DNA of 35,525 nucleotides from Synergistaceae bacterium (GCA_031289955.1 JAITOL010000057.1:1-35525), one strand, 5' to 3'. Positions 1 to 6,875 are shown, counted from the first letter of the stretch. A program made the numbers and translations. The notes: generated from the sequence alone by a model not told the origin.

Positions 1-255
1 TCGGCATGGGCGTCGATCCTCTATACCGGGGTCTTATCGAGCGGCGTGGCCTTTACGCTTCAGATATTCGGGCAGCGCGACGTGAGTCCCGTCGCGGCGT
101 CCCTCATAATGAGCCTCGAATCCGTGTTCGCCGTGATGATGGGCTGGATGCTGCTCCATGAGCTGCTGTCCGCGAAAGAGCTCTTCGGATGCGCCCTCAT
201 ATTCGCGGCAAACCTTCTCGTTCAAATATCAGGCGCGATAAAAAAAACGGAGTAA
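1..255 (+). CDS. EamA/DMT-family transporter, C-terminal fragment
   Basis: The reading frame is open from the first base of the window, so only the last 84 residues are present and the true start lies upstream. The fragment reads as the last transmembrane helices of a drug/metabolite-transporter (EamA) protein: a hydrophobic helix, a QRDVSPVAASLIMSLESVFA stretch typical of the second EamA repeat, a GWMLLHE turn, and a final helix (FGCALIFAANLLVQIS) with a short charged tail. Family knowledge places it in the inner membrane as a metabolite exporter or importer; the substrate cannot be told from this piece. It is followed by a likely terminator and looks unrelated to the genes downstream. Confidence 0.8.
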   Translation, partial: SAWASILYTGVLSSGVAFTLQIFGQRDVSPVAASLIMSLESVFAVMMGWMLLHELLSAKELFGCALIFAANLLVQISGAIKKTE

Positions 256-294
256 AAAATTCACCCTCCTGCGGGAGTGCGACATATCTCCCTC

Positions 295-324
295 GGGAGT
301 TCGCGGCAACTCTCCTTTTATTTA
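295..324 (+). terminator. Probable rho-independent terminator
   Basis: GGGAGTT (295-301) can pair with AACTCTC (308-314) with one G-U pair and a six-base loop, followed by a T-rich run starting at 316. It sits between the EamA-type gene and the toxin-antitoxin promoter, so it would end the upstream transcript. The stem is short, hence moderate confidence. Confidence 0.5.
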
Positions 325-346
325 TAATTTTTCGCGCAAAATAATT

Positions 347-375
347 TTGACAATGTATGAAAATTATTCTACATT
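347..375 (+). promoter_or_regulatory. Likely sigma-70 promoter of the toxin-antitoxin pair
   Basis: A perfect -35 box TTGACA (347-352) is followed 17 bases later by TACATT (370-375) as a plausible -10 box, about 30 bases before the antitoxin start at 407. The flanks are AT-rich. It overlaps a palindrome that would suit an operator. Confidence 0.55.
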
Positions 376-384
376 ATTCATACA
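354..384 (+). promoter_or_regulatory. Inverted repeat overlapping the promoter, candidate autoregulatory operator
   Basis: TGTATGAA (354-361) and its exact reverse complement TTCATACA (377-384) flank 15 bases that include the proposed -10 box. Ribbon-helix-helix antitoxins of the RelB/DinJ type usually bind such palindromes in their own promoter. Assigning this site to the adjacent antitoxin is inference from position. Confidence 0.5.
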
Positions 385-406
385 ATATATTATAGAAGGT
401 GATTTT

Positions 407-724
407 ATGGCACAGACAACTTTGAGCGTCCGCATGGACGAAAATGTCAAAAGACAGTTTGACGCTTTTTGCGATGAGGTCGGCATGAACGCGTCGGTTG
501 CCGTCAATCTTTTTGCAAAAGCCGTCATCCGCGCCAAGAAACTGCCTTTTGAAATAGCGGCTGATGCCGCTTTGCCGCGGGGCGATTTCCGCAACCGTTC
601 CTCCGGACAAAAAAAAGCTCTCGAGAAATTCTGGGAGGGCCTGAGCGATTGCGGACCTCTGCCTCCGGAATTCGACGAGATTATGAGCAAACGAGTGAAT
701 ATAACGCGGGAGCTTGATTTATGA
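407..724 (+). CDS. RelB/DinJ-family antitoxin
   Basis: A 105-residue protein whose N-terminus (TTLSVRMDENVKRQFDAFCD, then GMNASVAVNLFAKAVI) is the ribbon-helix-helix DNA-binding and dimerisation region of RelB/DinJ antitoxins. The C-terminal half, rich in charged residues and ending in an acidic tail, would wrap and neutralise the toxin. ATG at 407 was chosen because GAAGGT lies at 395-400; an in-frame start at 347 would place coding sequence over the promoter. It overlaps the next gene by four bases (ATGA, 721-724), which suggests translational coupling. The family normally pairs with a YafQ/RelE-type toxin, but here the partner is a PIN-domain protein. It probably represses its own promoter through the inverted repeat at 354-384. 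Confidence 0.85.
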   Translation: MAQTTLSVRMDENVKRQFDAFCDEVGMNASVAVNLFAKAVIRAKKLPFEIAADAALPRGDFRNRSSGQKKALEKFWEGLSDCGPLPPEFDEIMSKRVNITRELDL

Positions 725-1125
725 CAATATTCGCTCTGGATACAAATATCGTCTCCGGGCTTCTGAAAAGGGATGTTCAAATATACCGGGCGTTCATGGA
801 GGAAACTGATAAAGGTAACGTATGTATCATTCCGCCGATTGTGTATTACGAAATCAGGCGCGGATTATTGGCGATTGACGCGGGCAATCGGATGAAACTT
901 TTTAAGGAATTATGTCTCGAGCTTGTGGTCGGGGAAATGGAAATCGCCATGTGGAATGAAGCGGCCCGCATGTATGCCAATCTTCGCAAAGCAGGAAACG
1001 TATTGGAAGACGCCGATCTTTTTATCGCCGCTTTTTGCGTAATCGGCGGATATACGCTTGTGACGCGCAACACGAAACATTTTACGAGAATCTCCGGGCT
1101 GGAGTATGTAAACTGGATGGGTTAA
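721..1125 (+). CDS. PIN-domain toxin, VapC type (ribonuclease)
   Basis: A 134-residue PIN-domain protein. The acidic residues that bind Mg2+ in this family are visible: D7 in ALDTNIVSG, E44 in YYEIRRG, and D97/D99 in LEDADLFIAA, followed by the VTRNTKHF segment that carries the last polar site. PIN toxins of type II systems are Mg2+-dependent RNases that cut tRNA or rRNA and stop growth; the target here is unknown. The start overlaps the stop of the antitoxin gene, so the two are one operon. What is odd is the partner: the antitoxin looks RelB/DinJ-like, not one of the usual VapB types. No damage to the frame is visible, so it is probably functional. Confidence 0.88.
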   Translation: MTIFALDTNIVSGLLKRDVQIYRAFMEETDKGNVCIIPPIVYYEIRRGLLAIDAGNRMKLFKELCLELVVGEMEIAMWNEAARMYANLRKAGNVLEDADLFIAAFCVIGGYTLVTRNTKHFTRISGLEYVNWMG

Positions 1126-1160
1126 TACGCGAGTAATTCGCGGCGAGGGGAGGTGATCTT

Positions 1161-2093
1161 ATGGACAGGATCGAAACTGTCGCTTTGGCCGGGCTTGGAG
1201 CGGTAGGAAGCGTCTATCTCGCTCGGATGTCGGAATATATCCCGATGGATTCCATTCGGGTGATCGCCTCAGGCGAACGGGCGGAACGCTACAGAAAAAA
1301 CGGCGTCTTTGTAAATGGGGTGACGCGTCATTTTCCAATATACGAACCGGGCGCCTCGGATCGCCCGGCCGACCTGGCGCTCTTTGCCGTCAAATATCAC
1401 CATCTGCGGCAGGCCATTGCCGACGCGAGATCCCAGATAGGACCACAGACGGTGATCATATCTCTCTTGAACGGCATATCGAGCGAGCGCGACCTCATTG
1501 ACGCGTTCGGCGCCGAACGCGTTCTCTATGCGCTCGTCATGGGGCTCGACGCGACGCGCACCGGGGACGGCACCGTCAGCTCGACCCTCGGGGTCATCCA
1601 GTTTGGGGAGGCGGTGAACAAAGAGGGCGAATATTCGCGCAACGTTCGCCTCGTTCGCGGTTTTTTCGATTCGGCACATGTGCCATACGAGATACTGCCC
1701 GACATGAAGTGGGCATTGTGGAAGAAATTCATGCTGAACGTCGGGGCTAACCAGACGTCGGCTGTGCTCAGGGTTCCTTATGGAGAGTTCCAACGCCATG
1801 GCGCGGCCAGGGAGATAGCGACGTCCGCCATGGAGGAGGTCGTCATGGTCGCGTCGCGCGAAGGCGTGAACCTCACGGCGGACGACATCTCGGACGGGCT
1901 CGCCCGGCTCGACAGGCTCTCCCCCGACGGCAAGACGTCGATGCTCCAGGACGTCGAGGCGACGCGGAGGACGGAGGTCGGCATATTCGGGGATACCGTT
2001 GTCGAGCTGGGTCGCCGTCACGGGACGCCGGTTCCGGTGAACGGATTGCTGAGCCGGCTCATTCACGCGCTGGAGGAATCTTATATACAATAA
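1161..2093 (+). CDS. panE: 2-dehydropantoate 2-reductase (ketopantoate reductase)
   Basis: A 310-residue protein of the ApbA/PanE family, which reduces ketopantoate to pantoate with NADPH in pantothenate and CoA synthesis. An N-terminal Rossmann fold is shown by ALAGLGAVGSVY (glycines 11, 13, 16). The C-terminal helical domain carries the family's central segment WKKFMLNVGANQTSA, with the lysine and asparagine used for catalysis and substrate binding. The length is usual for the family. GGGGAGGTGATCTT directly before ATG 1161 is a strong ribosome site. The gene stands alone between the toxin gene and the riboswitch. Because panE-like genes are widely duplicated, another 2-keto acid substrate is possible. 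Confidence 0.85.
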   Translation: MDRIETVALAGLGAVGSVYLARMSEYIPMDSIRVIASGERAERYRKNGVFVNGVTRHFPIYEPGASDRPADLALFAVKYHHLRQAIADARSQIGPQTVIISLLNGISSERDLIDAFGAERVLYALVMGLDATRTGDGTVSSTLGVIQFGEAVNKEGEYSRNVRLVRGFFDSAHVPYEILPDMKWALWKKFMLNVGANQTSAVLRVPYGEFQRHGAAREIATSAMEEVVMVASREGVNLTADDISDGLARLDRLSPDGKTSMLQDVEATRRTEVGIFGDTVVELGRRHGTPVPVNGLLSRLIHALEESYIQ

Positions 2094-2123
2094 TATACAA
2101 TAGGGCGATATTTGCGGTATAAT
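2094..2123 (+). promoter_or_regulatory. Probable promoter of the cobalamin riboswitch transcript
   Basis: A perfect TATAAT (2118-2123) lies 18 bases after TATACA (2094-2099), a 4/6 match to the -35 box. Transcription would begin near 2130, just before the 5' strand of riboswitch helix P1 at 2135. Confidence 0.6.
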
Positions 2124-2134
2124 GCGTTATATTC

Positions 2135-2303
2135 ATACCGGCGCCGAGCATTGGGAATCTGAAATAATCGGAGCGGCCCCGCCACTGTACCCCCGGACGA
2201 AACCGCATTACGCCACTTGGGATTTGATGAAAATCCCAGGGAAGGCGCGGCGATAGGATGATGGGGAGCCAGGAGACCGGCACGACGCCACGTATAGCGG
2301 TAT
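2135..2303 (+). ncRNA. Cobalamin (B12) riboswitch aptamer
   Basis: Several conserved parts of the cobalamin aptamer appear in order: the GGGAATCTG segment (2151-2163), GCGGCCCCGCCACTGTA (about 2173-2189), the hairpin GGGATTT...AAATCCC (about 2219-2238), and the B12 box GGGGAGCCAGGAGACCGGC (about 2263-2281). The closing helix P1 can be drawn as ATACCG (2135-2140) with CGGTAT (2298-2303). It binds adenosylcobalamin or a related corrinoid. A terminator 60 bases downstream, followed at once by the cbiC ribosome site, indicates transcriptional control: bound ligand should end transcription before cbiC and cbiK. Confidence 0.95.
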
Positions 2304-2362
2304 TGTGCCCGCGCGGGCGGGCGAGGCCGATGTGGATTATGTCACTGTGATCCGCCACAAGA

Positions 2363-2399
2363 GCGCCTCGTTGAGATTTTCAATGAGGCGCGTTTTTTT
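2363..2399 (+). terminator. Riboswitch expression-platform terminator
   Basis: GCGCCTCGTTG (2363-2373) pairs with CAATGAGGCGC (2381-2391) over 11 base pairs with one G-U and a seven-base loop, followed by seven T's (2393-2399). It lies between the B12 aptamer and the ribosome site of cbiC (2404-2410). I infer that it forms when cobalamin is bound. Confidence 0.88.
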
Positions 2400-2419
2400 C
2401 GCCGAAGGAGGGATGTACT

Positions 2420-3046
2420 GTGAGCGAAGTTGGTGGATATTATGAGCGCGGACCTTCGAATATAGAGGAGCGCAGCTTCGACATAATCAGGGAGACGCTT
2501 GGGTGCTACGCGGTGGACGAGTCGCTGATCGACATAGCGATTCGGGTCGTGCACGCCGGGGCGGATTTTTCGCTCGCCAATCTATTGGAGGCGAGAAACG
2601 ACGCGGTTGCGTCGGCACGCGGCGCGCTGTCCCGAGGGGGCGTAATATTCTGCGACGTCGAGATGCTCAGGTCGGGCATCTCGCGCAGGGAGTGTGAGCG
2701 CTTGAACTTGAAACCGGTTTCCTACATCCACGACGACGATGTGCGCGACGCGGCACAGCGGGGAGGCATGACGAGAGCCATGGCTTCCGTCGACAAGGCG
2801 ATAGACGAAGGGGTGCGCATATTCGCGTTCGGCAACGCCCCGACGGCTCTTTTCCGTCTTCTCGAGCGCGTCCGCGACGGAGCTCGCGTGGATTTCGTAG
2901 TGGGCATGCCGGTCGGGTTCGTCGGTGCGGCGGAAAGCAAGGCGCTCCTCGCCGAAAGCGGCATACCGTCGATACTGACGCGGGGGCCGCGCGGTGGTTC
3001 GGGACTGGCTGCCGCCTGCGTGAACGCTCTTCTGCGGATGGTGTGA
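2420..3046 (+). CDS. cbiC: Cobalt-precorrin-8 methylmutase CbiC
   Basis: A 208-residue CbiC/CobH protein, which moves the C11 methyl group to C12 to give cobyrinic acid, the last ring step before amidation. The family's catalytic histidine is visible as H45 in IRVVHAGADF. The FCDVEML segment and the FGNAPTALFRLLE motif are also typical, as is the GMPVGFVGAAESK stretch. The gene uses GTG at 2420, supported by AAGGAGG at 2404-2410; ATG at 2413 is in another frame. It is the first gene after the B12 riboswitch and terminator and shares that transcript with cbiK, so it should be switched off when cobalamin is plentiful. Confidence 0.95.
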   Translation: MSEVGGYYERGPSNIEERSFDIIRETLGCYAVDESLIDIAIRVVHAGADFSLANLLEARNDAVASARGALSRGGVIFCDVEMLRSGISRRECERLNLKPVSYIHDDDVRDAAQRGGMTRAMASVDKAIDEGVRIFAFGNAPTALFRLLERVRDGARVDFVVGMPVGFVGAAESKALLAESGIPSILTRGPRGGSGLAAACVNALLRMV

Positions 3047-3089
3047 ATTGTGACCGGCTCAATTCCAACATTCGAAGGAGGAGTTACTG

Positions 3090-4001
3090 TTGAAGCTGAA
3101 AAAGTATACGCGCGCGCTGATTTTGGCGTGGGTGGCGGTATTGATGGCGTCGTTCGCGTGTGAGGCCTTGCCGACACGGGAACCGGTTACGAACGCCAAA
3201 GAGGCGATACTGATCGTGGCGTTCGGCACGTCCGTGCCGGAGGGGGAAGAGGCCATATCGGCCGTGACGGAGGCGGTAAAGGCCGCCAATCCGGGCGTGG
3301 AGGTGCGCGCATCCTATACATCGCGCATCATCATGCGCAAGCTGGCGCGGGAACAGAACAAAATCATCGACGAGCCTGCCGTCGCGTTATCGCGTCTCGC
3401 GTTCGAGGGTTACACCGACGTCGCCGTGCTTTCCACCCATATGATACCGGGAGCGGAGTACGACGATCTGAAAGCCGTCGTGGACGGATTTAGAATGATA
3501 GGCGAAAATGCCCCGAAGGCCGGTTTCAGGAGCATCGCGCTGTCGGATCCCCTGATGGCGGCGCCCGGCGATTTCGAGCGCATGGCGGACGCCATAACGG
3601 CGACATACGAAAAAGAGGGCAAGGGAGAAGCGGTCGTCCTCGTTGGACACGGTACGCATCACTTCGCCGATTCGGCGTACAGCGCCCTTCAGATGGCGTT
3701 GTGGCGCAAAAACCCCAATTTCTTCATAGGCACCATCGAGGGCATCCCGGCGTATGACGACGTATACCCCCGCCTAAAGGCGAGCGGCGCGCGCCGCGTG
3801 ACGCTCGCTCCCCTGATGCTCGTGGCCGGAGACCACGCCCACAACGATATCGCGGGGAGCGATGAGGATTCGTGGAAATCGATGCTCGAATCCAAGGGGT
3901 TGAAAGTGACTCCGATTCTTTCCGGTCTCGGCCAGAATAAATATGTGCAAAACTTGATCCTCGACAAACTGAGGGAGGCGCGCAGCTCCTTAACGCGCTA
4001 A
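3090..4001 (+). CDS. cbiK: Sirohydrochlorin cobaltochelatase CbiK, probably exported
   Basis: A 303-residue class II chelatase of the CbiK family, which inserts Co2+ into sirohydrochlorin. Two histidines and a glutamate fit the metal site: H187 in VGHGTHH, E217 in GTIEGIP and H249 in GDHAHND. Their spacing (30 and 32 residues) equals that of His145, Glu175 and His207 in Salmonella CbiK. Unlike the Salmonella enzyme it starts with a signal peptide: a basic N-terminus (MKLKKYTR), a hydrophobic core and a small-residue region near residues 22-27. Periplasmic CbiK forms are known from Desulfovibrio. The start is TTG at 3090 with GAAGGAGGAG just upstream. It follows cbiC in the riboswitch-controlled unit and is followed by a terminator. 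A periplasmic chelatase in a cytosolic pathway is unexpected; cobalt or tetrapyrrole handling outside the cytosol is possible. Confidence 0.9.
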   Translation: MKLKKYTRALILAWVAVLMASFACEALPTREPVTNAKEAILIVAFGTSVPEGEEAISAVTEAVKAANPGVEVRASYTSRIIMRKLAREQNKIIDEPAVALSRLAFEGYTDVAVLSTHMIPGAEYDDLKAVVDGFRMIGENAPKAGFRSIALSDPLMAAPGDFERMADAITATYEKEGKGEAVVLVGHGTHHFADSAYSALQMALWRKNPNFFIGTIEGIPAYDDVYPRLKASGARRVTLAPLMLVAGDHAHNDIAGSDEDSWKSMLESKGLKVTPILSGLGQNKYVQNLILDKLREARSSLTR

Positions 4002-4007
4002 CAGAGC

Positions 4008-4047
4008 GGGCGGAGGAGGTTTTTATCGCCGCCTCCGCCTATTTTTT
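4008..4047 (+). terminator. Rho-independent terminator after cbiK
   Basis: GGCGGAGG (4009-4016) pairs with CCTCCGCC (4032-4039), followed by A and six T's (4042-4047). It separates the riboswitch-controlled cbiC-cbiK pair from the long operon that begins with the BtuF-like gene, so the latter needs its own promoter or read-through. Confidence 0.8.
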
Positions 4048-4102
4048 AAACTATTTTAAAGTGAGTTATCAACAATCATCACTAGCGGAAGTTGCCTAGC
4101 AT

Positions 4103-4152
4103 GTGGGCTTTTTTCCACAAAGTTGTCCACCAAATGGGCATAACTTTGGAGG
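4103..4152 (+). promoter_or_regulatory. Structured leader with alternative hairpins next to a ribosome site
   Basis: CAAAGTT (4118-4124) plus GTCCA (4125-4129) can pair with TGGGC (4135-4139) plus AACTTTG (4142-4148), a 12-pair hairpin with a two-base bulge. Its last G is the first base of the ribosome site GGAGG (4148-4152). A second copy of TGGGC, within GTGGGC (4103-4108), can instead pair with GTCCAC (4125-4130), and GTGG (4103-4106) can also pair with CCAC (4115-4118). The folds exclude one another. I folded this by hand; whether it senses anything is unknown. Confidence 0.35.
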
Positions 4153-4159
4153 TTTACCG

Positions 4160-5119
4160 TTGGATTTATTAATGATATTAAAATATTCTATCAAGTGGCG
4201 AGGAACTCTTTTAGGGTTTATACTGATTACAATTGTTTCGATGTTGATGTTGTGTTCTCCTTCAGTTTGTTTTGCGAGGGAATATCCGGTGTATTTAAGG
4301 GACGACGTCGGCGCGGACATTGTCGTGGGGTTTCCCGCGAGGAGAATCATTTCTTTGTACGCGGGTCACACGGAAAATCTCGCGGCGATGGGCGCCGGAG
4401 ATTTTGTGGTGGCGGTTGGGCGTTCGGACGATGGCGCGGGCAATTCCGTCGCGGTTCTGGGAGCTCGCCCCGGCATAGAGCAGATCGTGGCCTTGTCGCC
4501 GGATCTGATCCTGACCAGGCCTATGCTCGTTCGCGCTTCCGAGTCGCTTTACTCCGCCCTCAGGTCGTTCGGAGTCGTCGTTGTGGCGCTCGACCCGCCT
4601 TCGTGGGATGAGTTTCCGGAGTATATAGACCGCATGGCGGCCCTGACCGGGTTGGACAGCGAGCCCGGGCAGGAGGCCCTCCGCCTGATTCGTTCGTCGG
4701 AGCGCTCCGAGCTCGAAGAAGCTCCGGGCGCGCTTTTGGTGACGAACGGACGAACGATGTCCACATGCACGCCTGATTCGTGGGCGGCGCATGTCCTTGC
4801 GGCCTCAGGTTTCCGCAATGTGGCGCGAAGCGCCCCTCCGGCCGCTTCGGGGAGCGTTATCGCGGCATTCGGCGCGGAGCGGACGATCGCCGCGAACGAT
4901 GATATAGACGTTATACTGTTGCAGCAGGGCGCGATGAACACGGTTCGTGCCGTCGATTTTATGAATGACACGAGATTTGCCGGCCTCGAGGCCGTACGAA
5001 ACGGCATGGTTTTCGACGTCCCCGAGGCGGATGTTTCACGTCCGTCCTTGCTGCGTATGGGAAATGAAGTCCTGCGTTCCATCAGGGAACGCGTTACGGC
5101 CGGGGGTGTTGAGCGATGA
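4160..5119 (+). CDS. BtuF/FecB-like periplasmic metal-chelate-binding protein
   Basis: A 319-residue protein with a long signal peptide (basic start, then hydrophobic GFILITIVSMLMLCS, cleavage likely after VCFA), followed by a helical-backbone binding-protein fold. Typical features are RIISLYAGHTENLAAMGAG and VVAVGRSDD near the N-terminus, GIEQIVALSPDLILT, and the C-terminal half with GLEAVRNGMVFDVPE. This family (BtuF, FepB and relatives) delivers corrinoids, hemes or siderophores to ABC transporters; the place at the head of the cbi operon suggests a corrinoid or cobalt-related ligand. No permease or ATPase gene is adjacent. TTG at 4160 is chosen because GGAGG lies at 4148-4152; ATG at 4172 is too far from it. 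It overlaps cbiD by four bases. Confidence 0.8.
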   Translation: MDLLMILKYSIKWRGTLLGFILITIVSMLMLCSPSVCFAREYPVYLRDDVGADIVVGFPARRIISLYAGHTENLAAMGAGDFVVAVGRSDDGAGNSVAVLGARPGIEQIVALSPDLILTRPMLVRASESLYSALRSFGVVVVALDPPSWDEFPEYIDRMAALTGLDSEPGQEALRLIRSSERSELEEAPGALLVTNGRTMSTCTPDSWAAHVLAASGFRNVARSAPPAASGSVIAAFGAERTIAANDDIDVILLQQGAMNTVRAVDFMNDTRFAGLEAVRNGMVFDVPEADVSRPSLLRMGNEVLRSIRERVTAGGVER

Positions 5120-6237
5120 GCCTTACGAAAGGCGTCGGAATGATGAGCGGTTTTACGACCGGAAGCGCGGCCGCCGCCGCGGCCGTCTCTGCGGCGCGTT
5201 TTCTCTTTGACAGAAACTGCGGCGCCGTCACGCTCAATTTGCCCGGCGGCAGGGATATAGTCATCCCCATAACGGGGTGCCGCAGAACCGAGGATGGGGC
5301 TGAGGCGTGGGTCACGAAGGATGCCGGGGACGATCCGGACATAACGCATGGCGCGGTGATCGTGGCCGACGTGAAGCCGTCCGATGAAAGCGGCATCACA
5401 ATACTCGGGGGGCTTGGCGTCGGCGTCGTCACAAAGCCCGGCCTGCTGGTTCCTCCGGGCAAAGCCGCCATCAACCCGGGACCGATGGCCCTCATCCGCA
5501 AATCGCTCGGGCTCGAGCTGCCTCAGGGGATGGGCGCCAGGGTGACGATATCCATTCCTGGCGGCGAGGAGCTGGCGAAACAGACGTACAACCCGCGGCT
5601 CGGCATCATAGGCGGGCTGTCGATACTGGGCACCACCGGCATCGTCTCCCCCATGAGCTCGGACGCCATAATCGGAACGATAAAGACGGAGCTCTCCGTC
5701 CTCAAGGCGTCCGGCGCCAATATAGTCTGCCTCGTGCCCGGCAACTACGGGCGCAGGATGGCCATACTCATCGGAATACCCGAGAAAATGATAGTGAACA
5801 TCAGCAACTTCGTCGGGGAGTCGCTGGCAATGGTCGGCAACTCCGGTTTCGAGAAGCTGATAATGATAGGTCAGGTGGGTAAATTCGCCAAACTGTCGGC
5901 CGGATCGCTCGACACGCACAGCATGAGGAGCGACGGCAGGCTGGAGGCGATAGCCGCCTATTCGGCCCTCCACGGCGCGACGAGCGACGACGTAAGGGAG
6001 ATACTCGACAGCTCGATGGCCGACGAGATGGCGACGAGAATCGCGCGCACCGAGTGGGGAAACGCCGCTCTCAGGGAGCTCGTGGACAGAATAGTCAAGA
6101 CTGCCCTCACAGCCGCGACCGGCATATCGGACGGCGCGTGCCTGACGTTCTCGCTCCCCGACAGGGAGCTTGCGCGCACCGACAACCTCGATGAGCTGAT
6201 CGCGGAAATCAAAAAAAACGCCGAGTCGACGCAATGA
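5116..6237 (+). CDS. cbiD: Cobalt-precorrin-5B C1-methyltransferase CbiD
   Basis: A 373-residue CbiD protein, the SAM-dependent enzyme that methylates C1 of cobalt-precorrin-5B in the anaerobic corrin pathway. Signature parts are the N-terminal SGFTTGSAAAAAA stretch, ITIPGG-like SIPGGEELAKQTYNPRLGI, GLSILGTTGIVSPMS and the central IGQVGKFAKLSAGSLDTHS. The length is normal for the family. It starts in the ATGA that ends the BtuF-like gene and ends in the ATGA that starts cbiE, which suggests translational coupling on both sides. The enzyme acts in the cytosol between CbiG and CbiJ. Confidence 0.96.
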   Translation: MSLTKGVGMMSGFTTGSAAAAAAVSAARFLFDRNCGAVTLNLPGGRDIVIPITGCRRTEDGAEAWVTKDAGDDPDITHGAVIVADVKPSDESGITILGGLGVGVVTKPGLLVPPGKAAINPGPMALIRKSLGLELPQGMGARVTISIPGGEELAKQTYNPRLGIIGGLSILGTTGIVSPMSSDAIIGTIKTELSVLKASGANIVCLVPGNYGRRMAILIGIPEKMIVNISNFVGESLAMVGNSGFEKLIMIGQVGKFAKLSAGSLDTHSMRSDGRLEAIAAYSALHGATSDDVREILDSSMADEMATRIARTEWGNAALRELVDRIVKTALTAATGISDGACLTFSLPDRELARTDNLDELIAEIKKNAESTQ

Positions 6238-6875
6238 TAACGATAGTGGGCGCCGGACCGGGAACTAGAGAATATATGACCCCGGAGGCAGCGTCAGCTA
6301 TAGCCTCCTCCCGTGTGATAATAGGCGGAGCCCGCGTCCTGGACGCTGTGGATTTGCCCCGCGAAGCCCGCAGGGTTGAGCTTCCGGCCTCCGGAATGGC
6401 CGGCGCCGTTGCCGAAGCGCTCCAGAGGGAGTCCGGCGGCGATGTCACGCTGCTCGTATCGGGCGACCCCGGTTTTTACAGCCTTGCCAAAAGGGTGACG
6501 TCGACATATGGCAGGGAGCGCGTCAGGATAGTGCCGGGCATATCGTCGATACAGCTCATGTCCGCCAGAATATGCCGTTCGTGGGCAGGGGCGTCGAGCG
6601 TGACGATGCACGGCAGAAGCGATCTGCCCGTGGGCGAGCTCGCGTCCCGTCTGCGCGCCTCATCCGCGCTTGTGGTGCTTTTCGGCGTTCCGGAGGACGT
6701 CGAGCCTCAGATGAAACGGCTCGCGGCGGACGAGGAACTTGGAAACGCGTGGGCCGCCCTCGGCTGGGATCTTGGACTGCCGGACGAGCGCATATTTGAA
6801 GCAAACAGCCTGAGGGAGCTCGCCCCCGATCCATACAGGGGAAGACTCTCTCTGCTCTGGCTGGAGAGGATATAA
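6234..6875 (+). CDS. cbiE: Cobalt-precorrin-7 C5-methyltransferase CbiE
   Basis: A 213-residue tetrapyrrole methylase that methylates C5 (with CbiT acting on C15). The glycine-rich N-terminus ITIVGAGPGTREYMTPEA and the second motif LLVSGDPGFYSLAKRV are those of CbiE/CobL-N, as is VRIVPGISSIQLMSARI. In many bacteria CbiE and CbiT are fused (CobL); here they are separate but adjacent. The start overlaps the cbiD stop by four bases. A 30-base gap with its own ribosome site separates it from cbiT. Confidence 0.93.
   Translation: MITIVGAGPGTREYMTPEAASAIASSRVIIGGARVLDAVDLPREARRVELPASGMAGAVAEALQRESGGDVTLLVSGDPGFYSLAKRVTSTYGRERVRIVPGISSIQLMSARICRSWAGASSVTMHGRSDLPVGELASRLRASSALVVLFGVPEDVEPQMKRLAADEELGNAWAALGWDLGLPDERIFEANSLRELAPDPYRGRLSLLWLERI

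Noticed and set aside
3090-3170. CbiK as a lipoprotein (cysteine near residue 24)
   Set aside because: The residues before the cysteine (SFAC) do not fit the usual lipobox, which has Leu or similar at -3; a cleaved signal peptide is more likely.
4060-4130. Sequences resembling DnaA boxes (TTATCAACA, TTTTCCACA, TTGTCCACC) suggesting an origin
   Set aside because: Only one-mismatch or two-mismatch matches, few in number, with no dnaA, dnaN or gyrase genes near and no long AT-rich unwinding region.
4103-4159. GTG at 4103 as the start of the BtuF-like gene
   Set aside because: It would add 19 non-signal residues encoded by the hairpin leader; TTG 4160 has the GGAGG site and gives a proper signal peptide.
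4549-6234. Long open frame on the - strand (about 560 codons) opposite the BtuF-like gene and cbiD
   Set aside because: It lies antisense to two well-recognised genes, has no family-like motifs and is Arg/Gly/Pro/Ala-rich, as expected of a shadow frame in GC-rich coding DNA.
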